The translations under genes and the position numbers were made by a program. Shown piece by piece: positions 25,427 to 35,668 of a stretch of 64,000 bases of DNA. The notes beneath the pieces are model-generated. The model saw only the letters and a program-made list of their open reading frames with translations. It did not search any database and had not been told where the DNA came from. The DNA is from Gemmatimonadota bacterium (GTDB lineage Bacteria > Latescibacterota > UBA2968 > UBA8231): assembly GCA_018672475.1 (NCBI GenBank), contig JABHFS010000001.1, positions 1-64,000 of the forward strand, given 5' to 3'. Numbering within the stretch: the stretch's first letter is position 1; the number at the start of each line of letters is the position of its first letter.

Positions 25427-25546
25427 ATGTCTGCTCTGTTTCCGGCCGCGCCGCTATGGCGCCATGTGTTGTCACCGGCAGAGAAGATGTCTGCCCCATC
25501 CATCACTGGCTCGACTACTACCAAGGCGACTACGCGCGCCAAATAG
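25427..25546 (+). CDS. Threonine-rich leader peptide of thrS (39 aa)
   Basis: A short ORF with a strong RBS (GGAGG at 25412-25416, 10 bp before the ATG). The last 13 residues contain six Thr (positions 27, 30, 31, 32, 35, 36), including a TTT run and a TT pair. A terminator-like hairpin (25577-25610) follows 30 bp after the stop, then thrS 44 bp later. This is the layout of amino-acid attenuators such as thrL: scarce charged tRNA-Thr would stall the ribosome and favour readthrough into thrS. Not homologous by eye to thrL; the function is inferred from layout and composition. Confidence 0.55.
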   Translation: MSALFPAAPLWRHVLSPAEKMSAPSITGSTTTKATTRAK

Positions 25547-25576
25547 TATCGACGGTCACTGGATATTTTCGATCCT

Positions 25577-25610
25577 CCCCGCTGTCGACTTTTGACAGGG
25601 GGGCATTTTT
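25577..25610 (+). terminator. Attenuator-type terminator upstream of thrS
   Basis: cccc (25577-25580)/gggg (25600-25603) and ctgtc (25582-25586)/gacag (25594-25598) form a stem with one G-G mismatch and a 7-nt loop, followed by attttt. A smaller hairpin ggcatt/aatgcc (25602-25616) uses bases of the 3' arm and tail and could compete with it. Confidence 0.65.
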
Positions 25611-25653
25611 AATGCCTGAAAATTAATAAGTCTACTTGTAATGGGAGTGAAAA

Positions 25654-27645
<1,992 letters not shown>

Positions 27646-27991
27646 AAAATAGCAACGCCCTGGAACCATTGTTGGGACTCGACTTGCTGGAAAACGGCGA
27701 TAGTGACGCGGCGTTCTGGTTTACCGAATTTGATTGCCAGGACGATTGGGTGATGGGGGGCGATCGCGCGGGGGACTCTCTGGGGGTATTCGATTTTTTC
27801 GCGAGTCCCAGTTCGACTTCAAGCTGCGGCAGGGGGACGAAGGTTTGTGAAAAAATATCCACTAGGATGACGGCTCGATCGCCGGTGATTGCGGCGGGCC
27901 GGTGGCTAATGCCCATTGAAGGGGTTCGAAAATTGGGCTGAGCGATTTACCTTGATAGCGAAGGTCCACCAAGGACGCTATTTTAGGGGTT
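27646..27991. other. Intergenic region after thrS
   Basis: About 345 bp with no recognised gene. An imperfect hairpin (ggggactc/gagtccc, near 27771-27808) could slow transcription after thrS. Open frames on both strands (27669-27941 plus, 27461-27916 minus) have no RBS or domain, and the minus one overlaps the thrS 3' end. Confidence 0.4.
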
Positions 27992-28699
27992 ATGAGATTA
28001 TTCAGCCGAACGCGCTATATCATCGGGGTTTTTTGGTACTTTCGTTATTATGTCCTGTGCACGGGGCTGGCAATGGCCTTTTGGGATACGGGACTGATCA
28101 AACCCTTCCGTTTTTTTGTCGTACTGGTGCACGAGGTCAATCACGCGGCGGCGGCTTTATTGACCGGTGGCGAGGTCGTCGAGATCCGCACGCATTGGAA
28201 TGAGTCGGGCCACACCTTGGCGCGCGGCGGGATCTATCCGCTGATCAGCGCGGCGGGTTATGTGGGTTCGGCATTGATCGGTTCGTTATTGATTTACACC
28301 GGGCTTTACCCGCAGGCGCAGCGTTTTGTATTGTTGTGCATCGGTGCGGTCTGTATGGGCATGACGATGGCGTATACCCCCTTGGGGGGTGTTGACTTTT
28401 TTCTCGGCATCGGCGGCGGTTTTGTGCTCTGCGCGATGGCGATAAAGTCACAGCGGATGGCCAGGGTCGGGTCGGTGTGGATGGGAGTGATGCTCTGTTT
28501 GTATAGTTTATTCGATTTCCGTACTGACCTTTGGTATCACGCGGAGCGGACCGACGCGGGGCTTTTGTCGGCTTATTGGGGCCTCGATCCCCTGCAGGTG
28601 CCCTACCTGGCTTATTTGATCGCTCTGAGCTGGGTCTTGTTGTCGCTAGCGTGTATGTATCGGGCGATGCGCGCATTGGTCTTAAAAAGAAAATCTTGA
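27992..28699 (+). CDS. M50-like membrane metalloprotease
   Basis: 235 residues with about five or six membrane helices. The zinc motif HEVNH sits in a hydrophobic helix (FFVVLVHEVNHAAAALLTGGEV). A GYVGSALIGSLL follows at the position of the conserved Gly segment of M50B-like peptidases, and LYSLFDFRTDLW supplies a candidate third ligand Asp. The family (SpoIVFB/site-2-protease relatives, PF13398 type) cleaves proteins within the membrane or has unknown substrates. No RBS-like AGGAGG is evident, but the ATG follows AGGGGTT. Confidence 0.8.
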   Translation: MRLFSRTRYIIGVFWYFRYYVLCTGLAMAFWDTGLIKPFRFFVVLVHEVNHAAAALLTGGEVVEIRTHWNESGHTLARGGIYPLISAAGYVGSALIGSLLIYTGLYPQAQRFVLLCIGAVCMGMTMAYTPLGGVDFFLGIGGGFVLCAMAIKSQRMARVGSVWMGVMLCLYSLFDFRTDLWYHAERTDAGLLSAYWGLDPLQVPYLAYLIALSWVLLSLACMYRAMRALVLKRKS

Positions 28700-29133
28700 C
28701 CTTATGCGTCTATTGTTTCTACCTTCAGCAAAATTCATGAAAAACAACACGCACCATAGCTTCGTTCCGTCTTCCGTACGGGTATTCGCACTGGGCGATA
28801 GACGGGGGTGCGTCTCGTAAACTGACTGAGAAATTCATCCGCATCCGCCGTCGATTTAATCGACGGCGTTTTTTTATGATTAAAAGAAAGTGAATGCCAT
28901 GTTTGTGATGGAGTTTAAAAGAAGGGCTGAGATCAACTAATACTGGTCGTCGATACAGTATGTTCGGTAGCGGTATGTGCAAAGTGGATGGCGTGGGTGA
29001 AACGGTAGACATCGATTTGCACCGGATTGAGGGGCGGTCGGTATTTCGGTTGAGTGGAGTGGTTTGATGGGCTAAGTTATCCAGATTACATAGAATTGCA
29101 AGATCTGGGTAATTTGACGCATTGAGACTGTGA
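28700..29133. other. Intergenic region with terminator and short ORFs
   Basis: About 430 bp. It contains a 27-codon ORF from 28738 without an RBS, the terminator at 28846-28875, and then a 35-codon ORF from about 28959 (MFGSGMCKVDGVGETVDIDL start). Neither has a recognised domain. The last 60 bp should hold the promoter or leader of the histidine kinase gene. Confidence 0.4.
28846..28875 (+). terminator. Rho-independent terminator
   Basis: Perfect 10-bp stem cgccgtcgat (28846-28855) / atcgacggcg (28859-28868), 3-nt loop, seven T residues. It ends the M50-like gene or a short leader RNA starting near 28720. Confidence 0.92.
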
Positions 29134-30264
29134 ATGGATGATCGGGAGAAAAGTAAAGAAGAGCTCTCTTGGGAACTGACCGCGCTCAAGGTGCGGTTGG
29201 CAAAACTGGACTTTATAGAGGCTGAACGCGGTGCGGCTGAGGAAGAGTTACGTCGGAGCGAAGAGCGTTTTCGCATGGCGGTGGAGTGTTTGGATGAAGG
29301 CCTGTTGATCACCGACTTGGACGATGTGGTGCTCTATGTCAATTCACGTATCAGCGAAATGACCGGCTATGCCCAGGATGAGATGATCGGTCGACCGGCC
29401 TATGAGCTTATTCTGCCGTCGGATCAGTGGCCTGATCTCCGGCAACGCAACCAGCAGCGCAGTGAAGGGCGTTCCGATTGCTCTGAGATGCAGGTGGTGC
29501 GCAAGGACGGCAGCCGGTTTTGGATCGAGAGCAATGCGATGCCCTACCTCGATGGTGCTGGCGAGGTCATCGGCACGCTGGGGGCGATAACTGATATAAC
29601 ACAGCGCAAGGAGGTGGAGCGCCAACTGCAGCAATCGCTGGAGGACAAGGAGGTGTTGCTCAAGGAAATACACCATCGGGTGAAAAATAATCTCCAGGTT
29701 ATCTCTAGCTTGCTAGACTTGCAGGCACAGCACTTTTCCGATGACCGGATCCGCGCCGCTTTCACCGATAGCCAAAATCGGATTCGATCGATGGCGCTGA
29801 TCCACGAACTGCTCTATCGCTCGACCGATCTGGCGCAGATCGATATGGGCGAATACATTCAGGATCTGGCGATGAGCCTGTTTAGCTCCTATGGCGACGA
29901 GATCAGCGATGTCGCGCTGCAAACGGACATAACCTCCGTAGTGCTTGATGTAGACCAGGCGATGCCCTGCGGTTTTATTGTCAACGAGTTGGTTTCCAAT
30001 GCGCTGAAATATGCCTTCGCAGATGGGCGCAAGGGTGTGTTGTTTATCGGACTCAGTGGCGGATCTGGCGATAGCGTAGAGATGGTAGTGCGCGATAATG
30101 GTGTGGGCTTGCCGCCCGGCTTCGATTGTCAGCAGTCTACTTCATTGGGGTTGCGTCTGGTGCATACTTTGGTGGAGCAATTGCGCGGGAAATTACAGGT
30201 GGTGGGCGATGGTGGTGCGGAGTTTAAGGTGTGTTTTGCTATAACAAAAAATGAATCAAAATAG
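29134..30264 (+). CDS. Cytosolic PAS-HisKA_2 sensor histidine kinase
   Basis: 376 residues, no membrane segments. An N-terminal coiled coil (1-45) precedes a PAS domain (45-160: FRMAVECLDEGLLITDLDDVVLYVNSRISEMTGY, GTLGAITDITQRKEVE). The HisKA_2 dimerisation helix then carries the phosphoacceptor His181 (LLKEIHHRVKNNLQVISSLL). The HATPase domain follows: N box FIVNELVSNALKYAF and G1 box VVRDNGVGLPPGF with SLGLRLVHTLVEQL. HisKA_2/HWE kinases often act on stand-alone or output-less regulators in stress signalling. No response regulator is adjacent. The stop overlaps the proS leader. Confidence 0.92.
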   Translation: MDDREKSKEELSWELTALKVRLAKLDFIEAERGAAEEELRRSEERFRMAVECLDEGLLITDLDDVVLYVNSRISEMTGYAQDEMIGRPAYELILPSDQWPDLRQRNQQRSEGRSDCSEMQVVRKDGSRFWIESNAMPYLDGAGEVIGTLGAITDITQRKEVERQLQQSLEDKEVLLKEIHHRVKNNLQVISSLLDLQAQHFSDDRIRAAFTDSQNRIRSMALIHELLYRSTDLAQIDMGEYIQDLAMSLFSSYGDEISDVALQTDITSVVLDVDQAMPCGFIVNELVSNALKYAFADGRKGVLFIGLSGGSGDSVEMVVRDNGVGLPPGFDCQQSTSLGLRLVHTLVEQLRGKLQVVGDGGAEFKVCFAITKNESK

Positions 30265-30280
30265 AGGAGAGGGTAGATCC

Positions 30281-32050
30281 ATGAGAATGAGCCGGCTTTT
30301 TAGCCAGACCTTGCGCGATATAACCGCCGACGCCGAAGTGGCGAGCCACCAGCTATTGTTGAGGGCGGGTTTTATCCGTCAATTGGCCAGCGGGATCTTT
30401 AGCTATTTACCGCTAGGGCATAAAGCCCTACGCAAGGTAGAGGAGATTATCCGCCGGGAGATGGACGCGATCGGGGGGCAGGAGATCACGATGCCCGTGG
30501 TACACCCGGCCGAAATTTGGCAACAGACCGGTCGCTGGTACGAGGTCGGCTCGGAGATGAGTCGTTTTAAGGATAAGAACGACCGCGATATGGTCCTGGC
30601 GATGACGCATGAGGAAGTCGTCGCCGACCTAGTCAGCCGCGAGATTCATTCCTACAAGCAATTGCCCCAGTTGGTTTATCAGATCCAGACGAAATGGCGC
30701 GATGATCCTCGGCCCCGTTCCGGCCTTATCCGGGTCCGCGAGTTCACGATGAAGGACTCCTATAGCCTCGACGCTGATTGGGAAGGCTTAGACAAGCAGT
30801 ACCGGGTCCACTATCAGAGCTATTTCAATATTTTCAACCGCTGTGGCCTCGATGTGATCGCGGTCAGTTCCGATACCGGGATGATGGGCGGCGAGATGGC
30901 GCACGAGTATATGTATTTGACGCCGATCGGCGAAGATACTTTGCTGCTATGTGATGGCTGCGGTTATGCCGCAAATCGCCAGATTGCGACCTTCGCCAAA
31001 AAAGCTAATCCGAAAGAAGAGCCCGCTGTACAGGAGAAGATCGCCACGCCGGGTACGGCGACCATCGATGATTTGGCCAGGTTGCTCGACATGCCCGCCA
31101 GTAAGACTGCCAAGGCGGTGTTTATGATGGCGACCGTCGGCAAGGGCGAGGAGAAGGAAGACAAGTTTATCCTAGCCGTTGTGCGCGGTGATATGGAGGT
31201 CAACGAGACCAAATTGGCCAATGCCGTTGGTGCGTTAGAGATGTGGCCGGCGAATGAGGCGGAGATTCGCGCGGTTGGCTCGGAGCCGGGGTATGGTTCG
31301 CCGATCGGGGTCAAGGGGGCGCTGATTATCGTCGATGACGCGGTGGCCTCAGCGACTAATTTGGTCGCCGGTGCCAATGAGCCGGGTTTTCACGTCAAAA
31401 ATGTGAATTGTGGCCGGGATTACGAGGCCGAGCAAATCGTCGATATCGCCTCGGCACGCGAGGGGGACGGTTGCCCGCGCTGCGAGGCAGCGCTAAGGGC
31501 GGTACGCGGAGTTGAGACGGGCAATATCTTCCAGCTCGGCACCAAGTTTACCGAGGCGCTGGGTGGGAATTTTCTCGACGCCAATGGCAAGGCGCAGTCG
31601 GTAGTGATGGGTTCGTACGGGATCGGCGTCGGGCGGATGTTGGCCTGTATCGCTGAGGAATACAACGACGACAACGGGCTGGTCTGGCCGATTACGGTCG
31701 CACCCTTCCAGGTGCATATCGTATTATTGGCCAAGGGCGAAGGCGAGGCGCAGGACGTGGCGGAAAAACTCTATGGTGAATTGACAGGGCGCGGGCTCGA
31801 TGTGCTCCTGGACGATCGCAAAGATAACCCGGGCGTCAAATTCAAGGACGCCGATCTTATCGGCATACCGGTGCGGGTGACGGTCGGCGACCGCGGTTTG
31901 AAAAACGGGATCGTCGAGTTCAAGTTGCGCCGGGAAGAGCAGCGGCTGGAGATACCGGTCGAAGATGCGTTTGAGCACGTCGTCGCGGCGGTCGAAGGTT
32001 TGTATAATGAGCTGGAAGAGCGGGTCGTCGAAGTCGAATACGAAAAATAA
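30281..32050 (+). CDS. proS: Prolyl-tRNA synthetase, bacterial type with editing domain
   Basis: 589 residues charging tRNA-Pro. The class II core is visible: LLLRAGFIRQLASGIFSYLPLGHKALRKVEEIIRREM (motif 1), MTHEEVVADLVSREIHSYKQLP, QIQTKWRDDPRPRSGLIRVREFTMKDSYS (motif 2), and MGSYGIGVGRMLACIAEEYND (motif 3). Residues about 230-405 form the inserted YbaK-like editing domain (cleaves Ala-tRNA-Pro), seen as a long stretch between the halves of the core. The C-terminal anticodon domain starts at APFQVHIVLLAKG. The ATG at 30281 follows GAGGAGAGGG; an upstream ATG at 30251 overlaps the kinase. Confidence 0.97.
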   Translation: MRMSRLFSQTLRDITADAEVASHQLLLRAGFIRQLASGIFSYLPLGHKALRKVEEIIRREMDAIGGQEITMPVVHPAEIWQQTGRWYEVGSEMSRFKDKNDRDMVLAMTHEEVVADLVSREIHSYKQLPQLVYQIQTKWRDDPRPRSGLIRVREFTMKDSYSLDADWEGLDKQYRVHYQSYFNIFNRCGLDVIAVSSDTGMMGGEMAHEYMYLTPIGEDTLLLCDGCGYAANRQIATFAKKANPKEEPAVQEKIATPGTATIDDLARLLDMPASKTAKAVFMMATVGKGEEKEDKFILAVVRGDMEVNETKLANAVGALEMWPANEAEIRAVGSEPGYGSPIGVKGALIIVDDAVASATNLVAGANEPGFHVKNVNCGRDYEAEQIVDIASAREGDGCPRCEAALRAVRGVETGNIFQLGTKFTEALGGNFLDANGKAQSVVMGSYGIGVGRMLACIAEEYNDDNGLVWPITVAPFQVHIVLLAKGEGEAQDVAEKLYGELTGRGLDVLLDDRKDNPGVKFKDADLIGIPVRVTVGDRGLKNGIVEFKLRREEQRLEIPVEDAFEHVVAAVEGLYNELEERVVEVEYEK

Positions 32051-32063
32051 GCGGGGTTGGCCG

Positions 32064-33410
32064 ATGGAAACGATACAATCGCTATTTGTCGAAGGGTATG
32101 CGGACCAAGTCAGCTACAAAGCAGGGGATACCGCGCGCTTTCACGTTTCGACCAGCGCAGAATCGTATGCGTTGGAGATTGCGCGTATCGGTGCCGAACG
32201 CGAGGTCGTCTGGCAACAAGACGGATTGTCGGCGGCGGTGTACTCGGTGCCCGAAGACGCCTCTTCGCACGGTTGCAATTGGCCGGTTTCTTGTGAGTTG
32301 GCAATACCTGCCGACTGGCAGAGCGGCTATTACGAACTCGTGTTCCGCGCCGAGGACCGAGGTGGTAAGTTTACCCAGCGCGGTCGCCGCACGGTCGAAA
32401 GCCAGGGCCTTTTTATCGTACGGCCGTCGGGGTCGATCAATAAAAAGATTCTTCTGCAATTGGCCACCAACACTTACGCCGCCTATAACAACTGGGGTGG
32501 ATATGGCCTCTATGGTTATCACGGTCGCGGCGGTTTGCAGGGGCATCGCGTCTCTTTCGATCGGCCGATGGAAGGGTTATTTGATCGCTGGGAACGCGAT
32601 TTCGTCGCTTGGGTCGAAGCGGCGGGTTATGCCATAGACTACTGTGCCAATTCCGATCTCGAATTTTATCCTGAGCTATTGGACAATTATAGTTTAGTGC
32701 TGAGTGTTGGGCACGATGAGTATTGGTCGGGGCCGATGCGCGATTCTCTCGAAGCCCGTATCGCCGGTGGGGGGAATGCCGCTTTTTTTAGCGGCAATTC
32801 CGTCTGCTGGCAGGTCCGTAGCGAGGAGGCGGGGCGGGCGCTTACTTGCTGGAAGCAGCTCTTCAATATGGACCCAGCGTACGCGGCAGGTGATTATGCG
32901 AATCTGTCTACCTTGTGGAGTCACCATTTGCTCGACCGGCCCGAAAACCAATTGACCGGTGTTGGTTTTCTCTATGGGGGCTATCATTTGAGCCACGGGC
33001 AATATATGGATGGCTCAGGCGCTTTTGAGGTGCATAGACCTGAGCATTGGGTTTTTGCAGGTACGGGTTTAAAACAGGGCGAGGAATTTGGCGGGGAGCA
33101 TACGGTTGTCGGTTATGAGTGCGACGGCTGTGAGTTTACGATGGAAGGCGGGTTGCCGGTGCCAGTAGGTAGTCATGGGACGCCGAAGGATTTCACTATT
33201 CTGTCAACGGGATCGGCGCGCTGGCACCCCGATGACAGCGTATGGTATGAGCGCTGGGAGAACGGCCGGGAAGGCGCGGCGGTGATGGGGGTTTATACAA
33301 GAGGCGGCACGGTGTTCACGGCGGGGACGACGGATTGGCCGCACGGGCTTAAAGGCGACGAGCAGGTCGTGCGCATCACGCGGAACGTGCTGGACCGTTT
33401 GGGGCAGTAG
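32064..33410 (+). CDS. N,N-dimethylformamidase large-subunit-like protein
   Basis: 448 residues. The N-terminal sandwich (VEGYADQVSYKAGDTARFHVST, YYELVFRAEDRGG) leads to a flavodoxin/glutamine-amidotransferase-like domain matching the C-terminal part of DMFase beta subunits. Key segments are TNTYAAYNNWGGYGLYGYHG, VSFDRPMEG, FVAWVEAAGYAIDYCANSDLEF, LVLSVGHDEYWSGPMRDSLE and AAFFSGNSVCWQVR. DMFase hydrolyses dimethylformamide and carries iron; most relatives are uncharacterised amide hydrolases. No small subunit is nearby. It is 14 bp after proS and may be cotranscribed. Confidence 0.8.
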   Translation: METIQSLFVEGYADQVSYKAGDTARFHVSTSAESYALEIARIGAEREVVWQQDGLSAAVYSVPEDASSHGCNWPVSCELAIPADWQSGYYELVFRAEDRGGKFTQRGRRTVESQGLFIVRPSGSINKKILLQLATNTYAAYNNWGGYGLYGYHGRGGLQGHRVSFDRPMEGLFDRWERDFVAWVEAAGYAIDYCANSDLEFYPELLDNYSLVLSVGHDEYWSGPMRDSLEARIAGGGNAAFFSGNSVCWQVRSEEAGRALTCWKQLFNMDPAYAAGDYANLSTLWSHHLLDRPENQLTGVGFLYGGYHLSHGQYMDGSGAFEVHRPEHWVFAGTGLKQGEEFGGEHTVVGYECDGCEFTMEGGLPVPVGSHGTPKDFTILSTGSARWHPDDSVWYERWENGREGAAVMGVYTRGGTVFTAGTTDWPHGLKGDEQVVRITRNVLDRLGQ

Positions 33411-33507
33411 AATGGATCTTCCCTATAGTATTGGGCTTTGCCCGGAGTGATTGAACCGAAGCCAGGCTGCTGCCATATTTAATTCATGATATGATCGGCC
33501 ATGTAGT

Positions 33508-34206
33508 TTACTTATCCCAATCCTCCTCTGGCACCTGCGCGTAATCGTGCGGCTCGTAGCCGATCACTCTTTTCCCATGTTCCATATCGTAGAGCGGCCA
33601 GTTGCTACCCGAGACCCCGAAGACGGTTTCGAATTTGACGCCTGGGTGGGTCAGCGCCTGCTCGAAGACGCGCACGCAATCGCCGTGGCTCAAATGGTGC
33701 GGGTGCTCGGGCTGGTCGCGTTCGAGGCTGAAGTTGCCGATGCGCACGCAGACGAATTCCATATCGTGCTGGTGGGCGAAGGAATGCGCCAGGGCTTCGG
33801 CGAAGACCTTGCTGACGGTGTAGATGCCCACTGGTGTCGTCGTCATATCGATCGTGCGGGTCTGTCTGCGTGGGTAGAGCCCCAATACCCCGGCTCGGCT
33901 GGCGTAGGCGATGCGCTTGACTCCATTCTGGCGGGCGGCTTCGAAGACATTGTAGGTGCCGATGAAATTACTCTGCAGCATCGGCTGCCATTCGTTACCG
34001 CCGGGCAGGCCGCCGATATGGGCTATGGCGTCGATGTTGCGGGTGGCTTCGAGCAGGGTGTCGAAGTCGTCGAGGTCGGAGACGAAGGTGTCGTCGAGGT
34101 CGGGCATTTCCGCGCGGTCGTGGCCGCGGACTTGGTGACGGGCTTTGAGGCCTTGGGCAACGGTGGTGCCTACGCGGCCGGCGGCGCCGGTGACGAGTAT
34201 GCGCAT
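33508..34206 (-). CDS. NAD-dependent epimerase/dehydratase (extended SDR)
   Basis: 232 residues. Rossmann Gly motif MRILVTGAAGRVGTTVAQGL, then Asp segment VSDLDDFDTLLEAT, AIAHIGGLPG, NFIGTYNVFEAARQNGVKRIAYASRAGVLGLYP, and the catalytic YTVSKVFAEAL (YxxxK) with the preceding Thr/Ser. At 232 residues it is short for an epimerase and near uronate-dehydrogenase-like SDRs. It probably oxidises or epimerises a sugar or sugar acid. AAGGA lies upstream of the ATG. It is convergent with the DMFase-like gene. Confidence 0.85.
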   Translation of the reverse strand: MRILVTGAAGRVGTTVAQGLKARHQVRGHDRAEMPDLDDTFVSDLDDFDTLLEATRNIDAIAHIGGLPGGNEWQPMLQSNFIGTYNVFEAARQNGVKRIAYASRAGVLGLYPRRQTRTIDMTTTPVGIYTVSKVFAEALAHSFAHQHDMEFVCVRIGNFSLERDQPEHPHHLSHGDCVRVFEQALTHPGVKFETVFGVSGSNWPLYDMEHGKRVIGYEPHDYAQVPEEDWDK

Positions 34207-34471
34207 GGGATCGATCCTTCCAGTATGGGTGTTGTATGGCGTCCTAGTATTATTCCCTAAAATAGGTGCAGGTGGTCTGGTCGCGGGCAGCGTTTTTGGG
34301 GGTTTTCAGGCTCCTGGCCCCTTCGCCCCTCGGGCGCTTTCGCGACCACTCCCCCCGGCCCTTTCCCCCAACGACCTCCCCGAAAAAAACCTGCGTCACA
34401 CCTTGCGACCGGACCTCGGAAAATCGAGCGTTTTCTGTGGGGTCCCTTGGTGCAATGATTGCGGCAGTCGT

Positions 34472-35656
34472 TCAAGAGCGGTGCAGGGTAAATAGCGGGG
34501 CCTCTGGTGGGCAGCCGAAGCGAAAGGGCAACCAGTGGCCTACGCCGGCGGTGGTATAGAGCTGCGTCTGCTCTTTGGCGTAATGGCCCCAAATATAGCG
34601 TTCTGGGAAGAATGGCTCGAGGGCGCTGCGGCCGGCTATACCGCATTGAAAGCCGTGCGTATGTCCGGCGAGGATCAGGTCGACGCCGCCGAGGGGTACG
34701 GCGTAGTCTAGGGCTTGCGAGCGGTGGCTCATTAATAAGGTGAAGGCATCGCTGGTCGAATCGCCGACGGCTTTTTCTACTGAGTTTTGCAGGTGCTGGT
34801 AGGATTCTTCACTGCGCAAAATACGCGGGTCGTCGACTCCACCCAAAAAGAGCGTCGCTTCGCCGACGGGTATCGATAATCCCTCGTCGACTAAGAGGGG
34901 GATTGTCGTCTTGTCGAAATGGCCGCGGATACGGCCGATGCCGCGGATATACTCGTGATTGCCCAGACTGGCGTAGACTCCGAGCGGGGCCGGGGCGCTT
35001 TCGAGCAGGCGCAGGGCGGCGAGATAATCCGGTTTGTGATCGCAGATATCGCCGGTGACCAGGATTAGGTCAGGGGCGAGGGCGCCGGCGCGTTCGAGCA
35101 GTTTTTCGAGATCCGACAATTGGATATAGGGGCCGATATGCATATCGCTGATTTGTAGGATTTTCAGTCCTTCGAGATCGGCGGGCAGATGCGGATAATT
35201 GAGTGGGATGACCGGTATGCGGGTTTGCGCGCCTGAGGCGTAGATGCCGTGGCCGACGCCGGCGACCCCGAGGGCGGGCACGACGGCTAAACTGCGGCGT
35301 AGGAAGTGGCGTCGCTCAAGTGAGGTCGGTGCTTCTTGGGGGCCAGGCCGTAGGCGGTCGTAGAGTTTGCTGCCCAGTACGGTCGGCGTAATCAGCAGCA
35401 GGGCGATCAGAAAAGACCCCTGTATAAGGAAAAGTACGGCGAATAGGCCCCAACCGATCGACAGCAGCCAAGTTAGCTCATAGGGGCGGCTCAAAAGCCA
35501 GAGGCTGCTGCCGACTAGGCCCAGGGAAAATTGTCCGTAGAGCAGGCGGCGCAACCAGACCTTGTGCCACCAATGCCCGTGTAGGTTGGCGACAAGGGTC
35601 AAGGTTATGAAGTAGAGCACGCAGTAGAGCGTGGTTACATAGAGGGCGTAGCGCAT
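34472..35656 (-). CDS. Membrane-anchored metallophosphoesterase (YkuE-like)
   Basis: 394 residues. Four hydrophobic segments occupy the first about 110 residues (YALYVTTLYCVLYFITLTLV, FSLGLVGSSLWLLS, WLLSIGWGLFAVLFLIQGSF). A twin-arginine-like RRHFLRRSLAVVPALGVAGVG precedes the catalytic domain. The two-metal site is complete: LQISDMHIGPYI, LVTGDICDHKPD, SLGNHEYIRG, LLMSHRSQ and LILAGHTHGFQ. YkuE-like members cleave phosphodiesters of lipids or UDP-sugars; the domain probably faces outward. The start is 12 bp after the CPBP gene stop, so it is the second gene of that operon. Confidence 0.88.
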   Translation of the reverse strand: MRYALYVTTLYCVLYFITLTLVANLHGHWWHKVWLRRLLYGQFSLGLVGSSLWLLSRPYELTWLLSIGWGLFAVLFLIQGSFLIALLLITPTVLGSKLYDRLRPGPQEAPTSLERRHFLRRSLAVVPALGVAGVGHGIYASGAQTRIPVIPLNYPHLPADLEGLKILQISDMHIGPYIQLSDLEKLLERAGALAPDLILVTGDICDHKPDYLAALRLLESAPAPLGVYASLGNHEYIRGIGRIRGHFDKTTIPLLVDEGLSIPVGEATLFLGGVDDPRILRSEESYQHLQNSVEKAVGDSTSDAFTLLMSHRSQALDYAVPLGGVDLILAGHTHGFQCGIAGRSALEPFFPERYIWGHYAKEQTQLYTTAGVGHWLPFRFGCPPEAPLFTLHRS

Positions 35657-35668
35657 TATTACTCGTTG

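Noticed and set aside
25360..25653. T-box riboswitch upstream of thrS
   Set aside because: The conserved AGGGTGGNACCGCG T-box sequence is absent; a Thr-rich leader peptide fits better.
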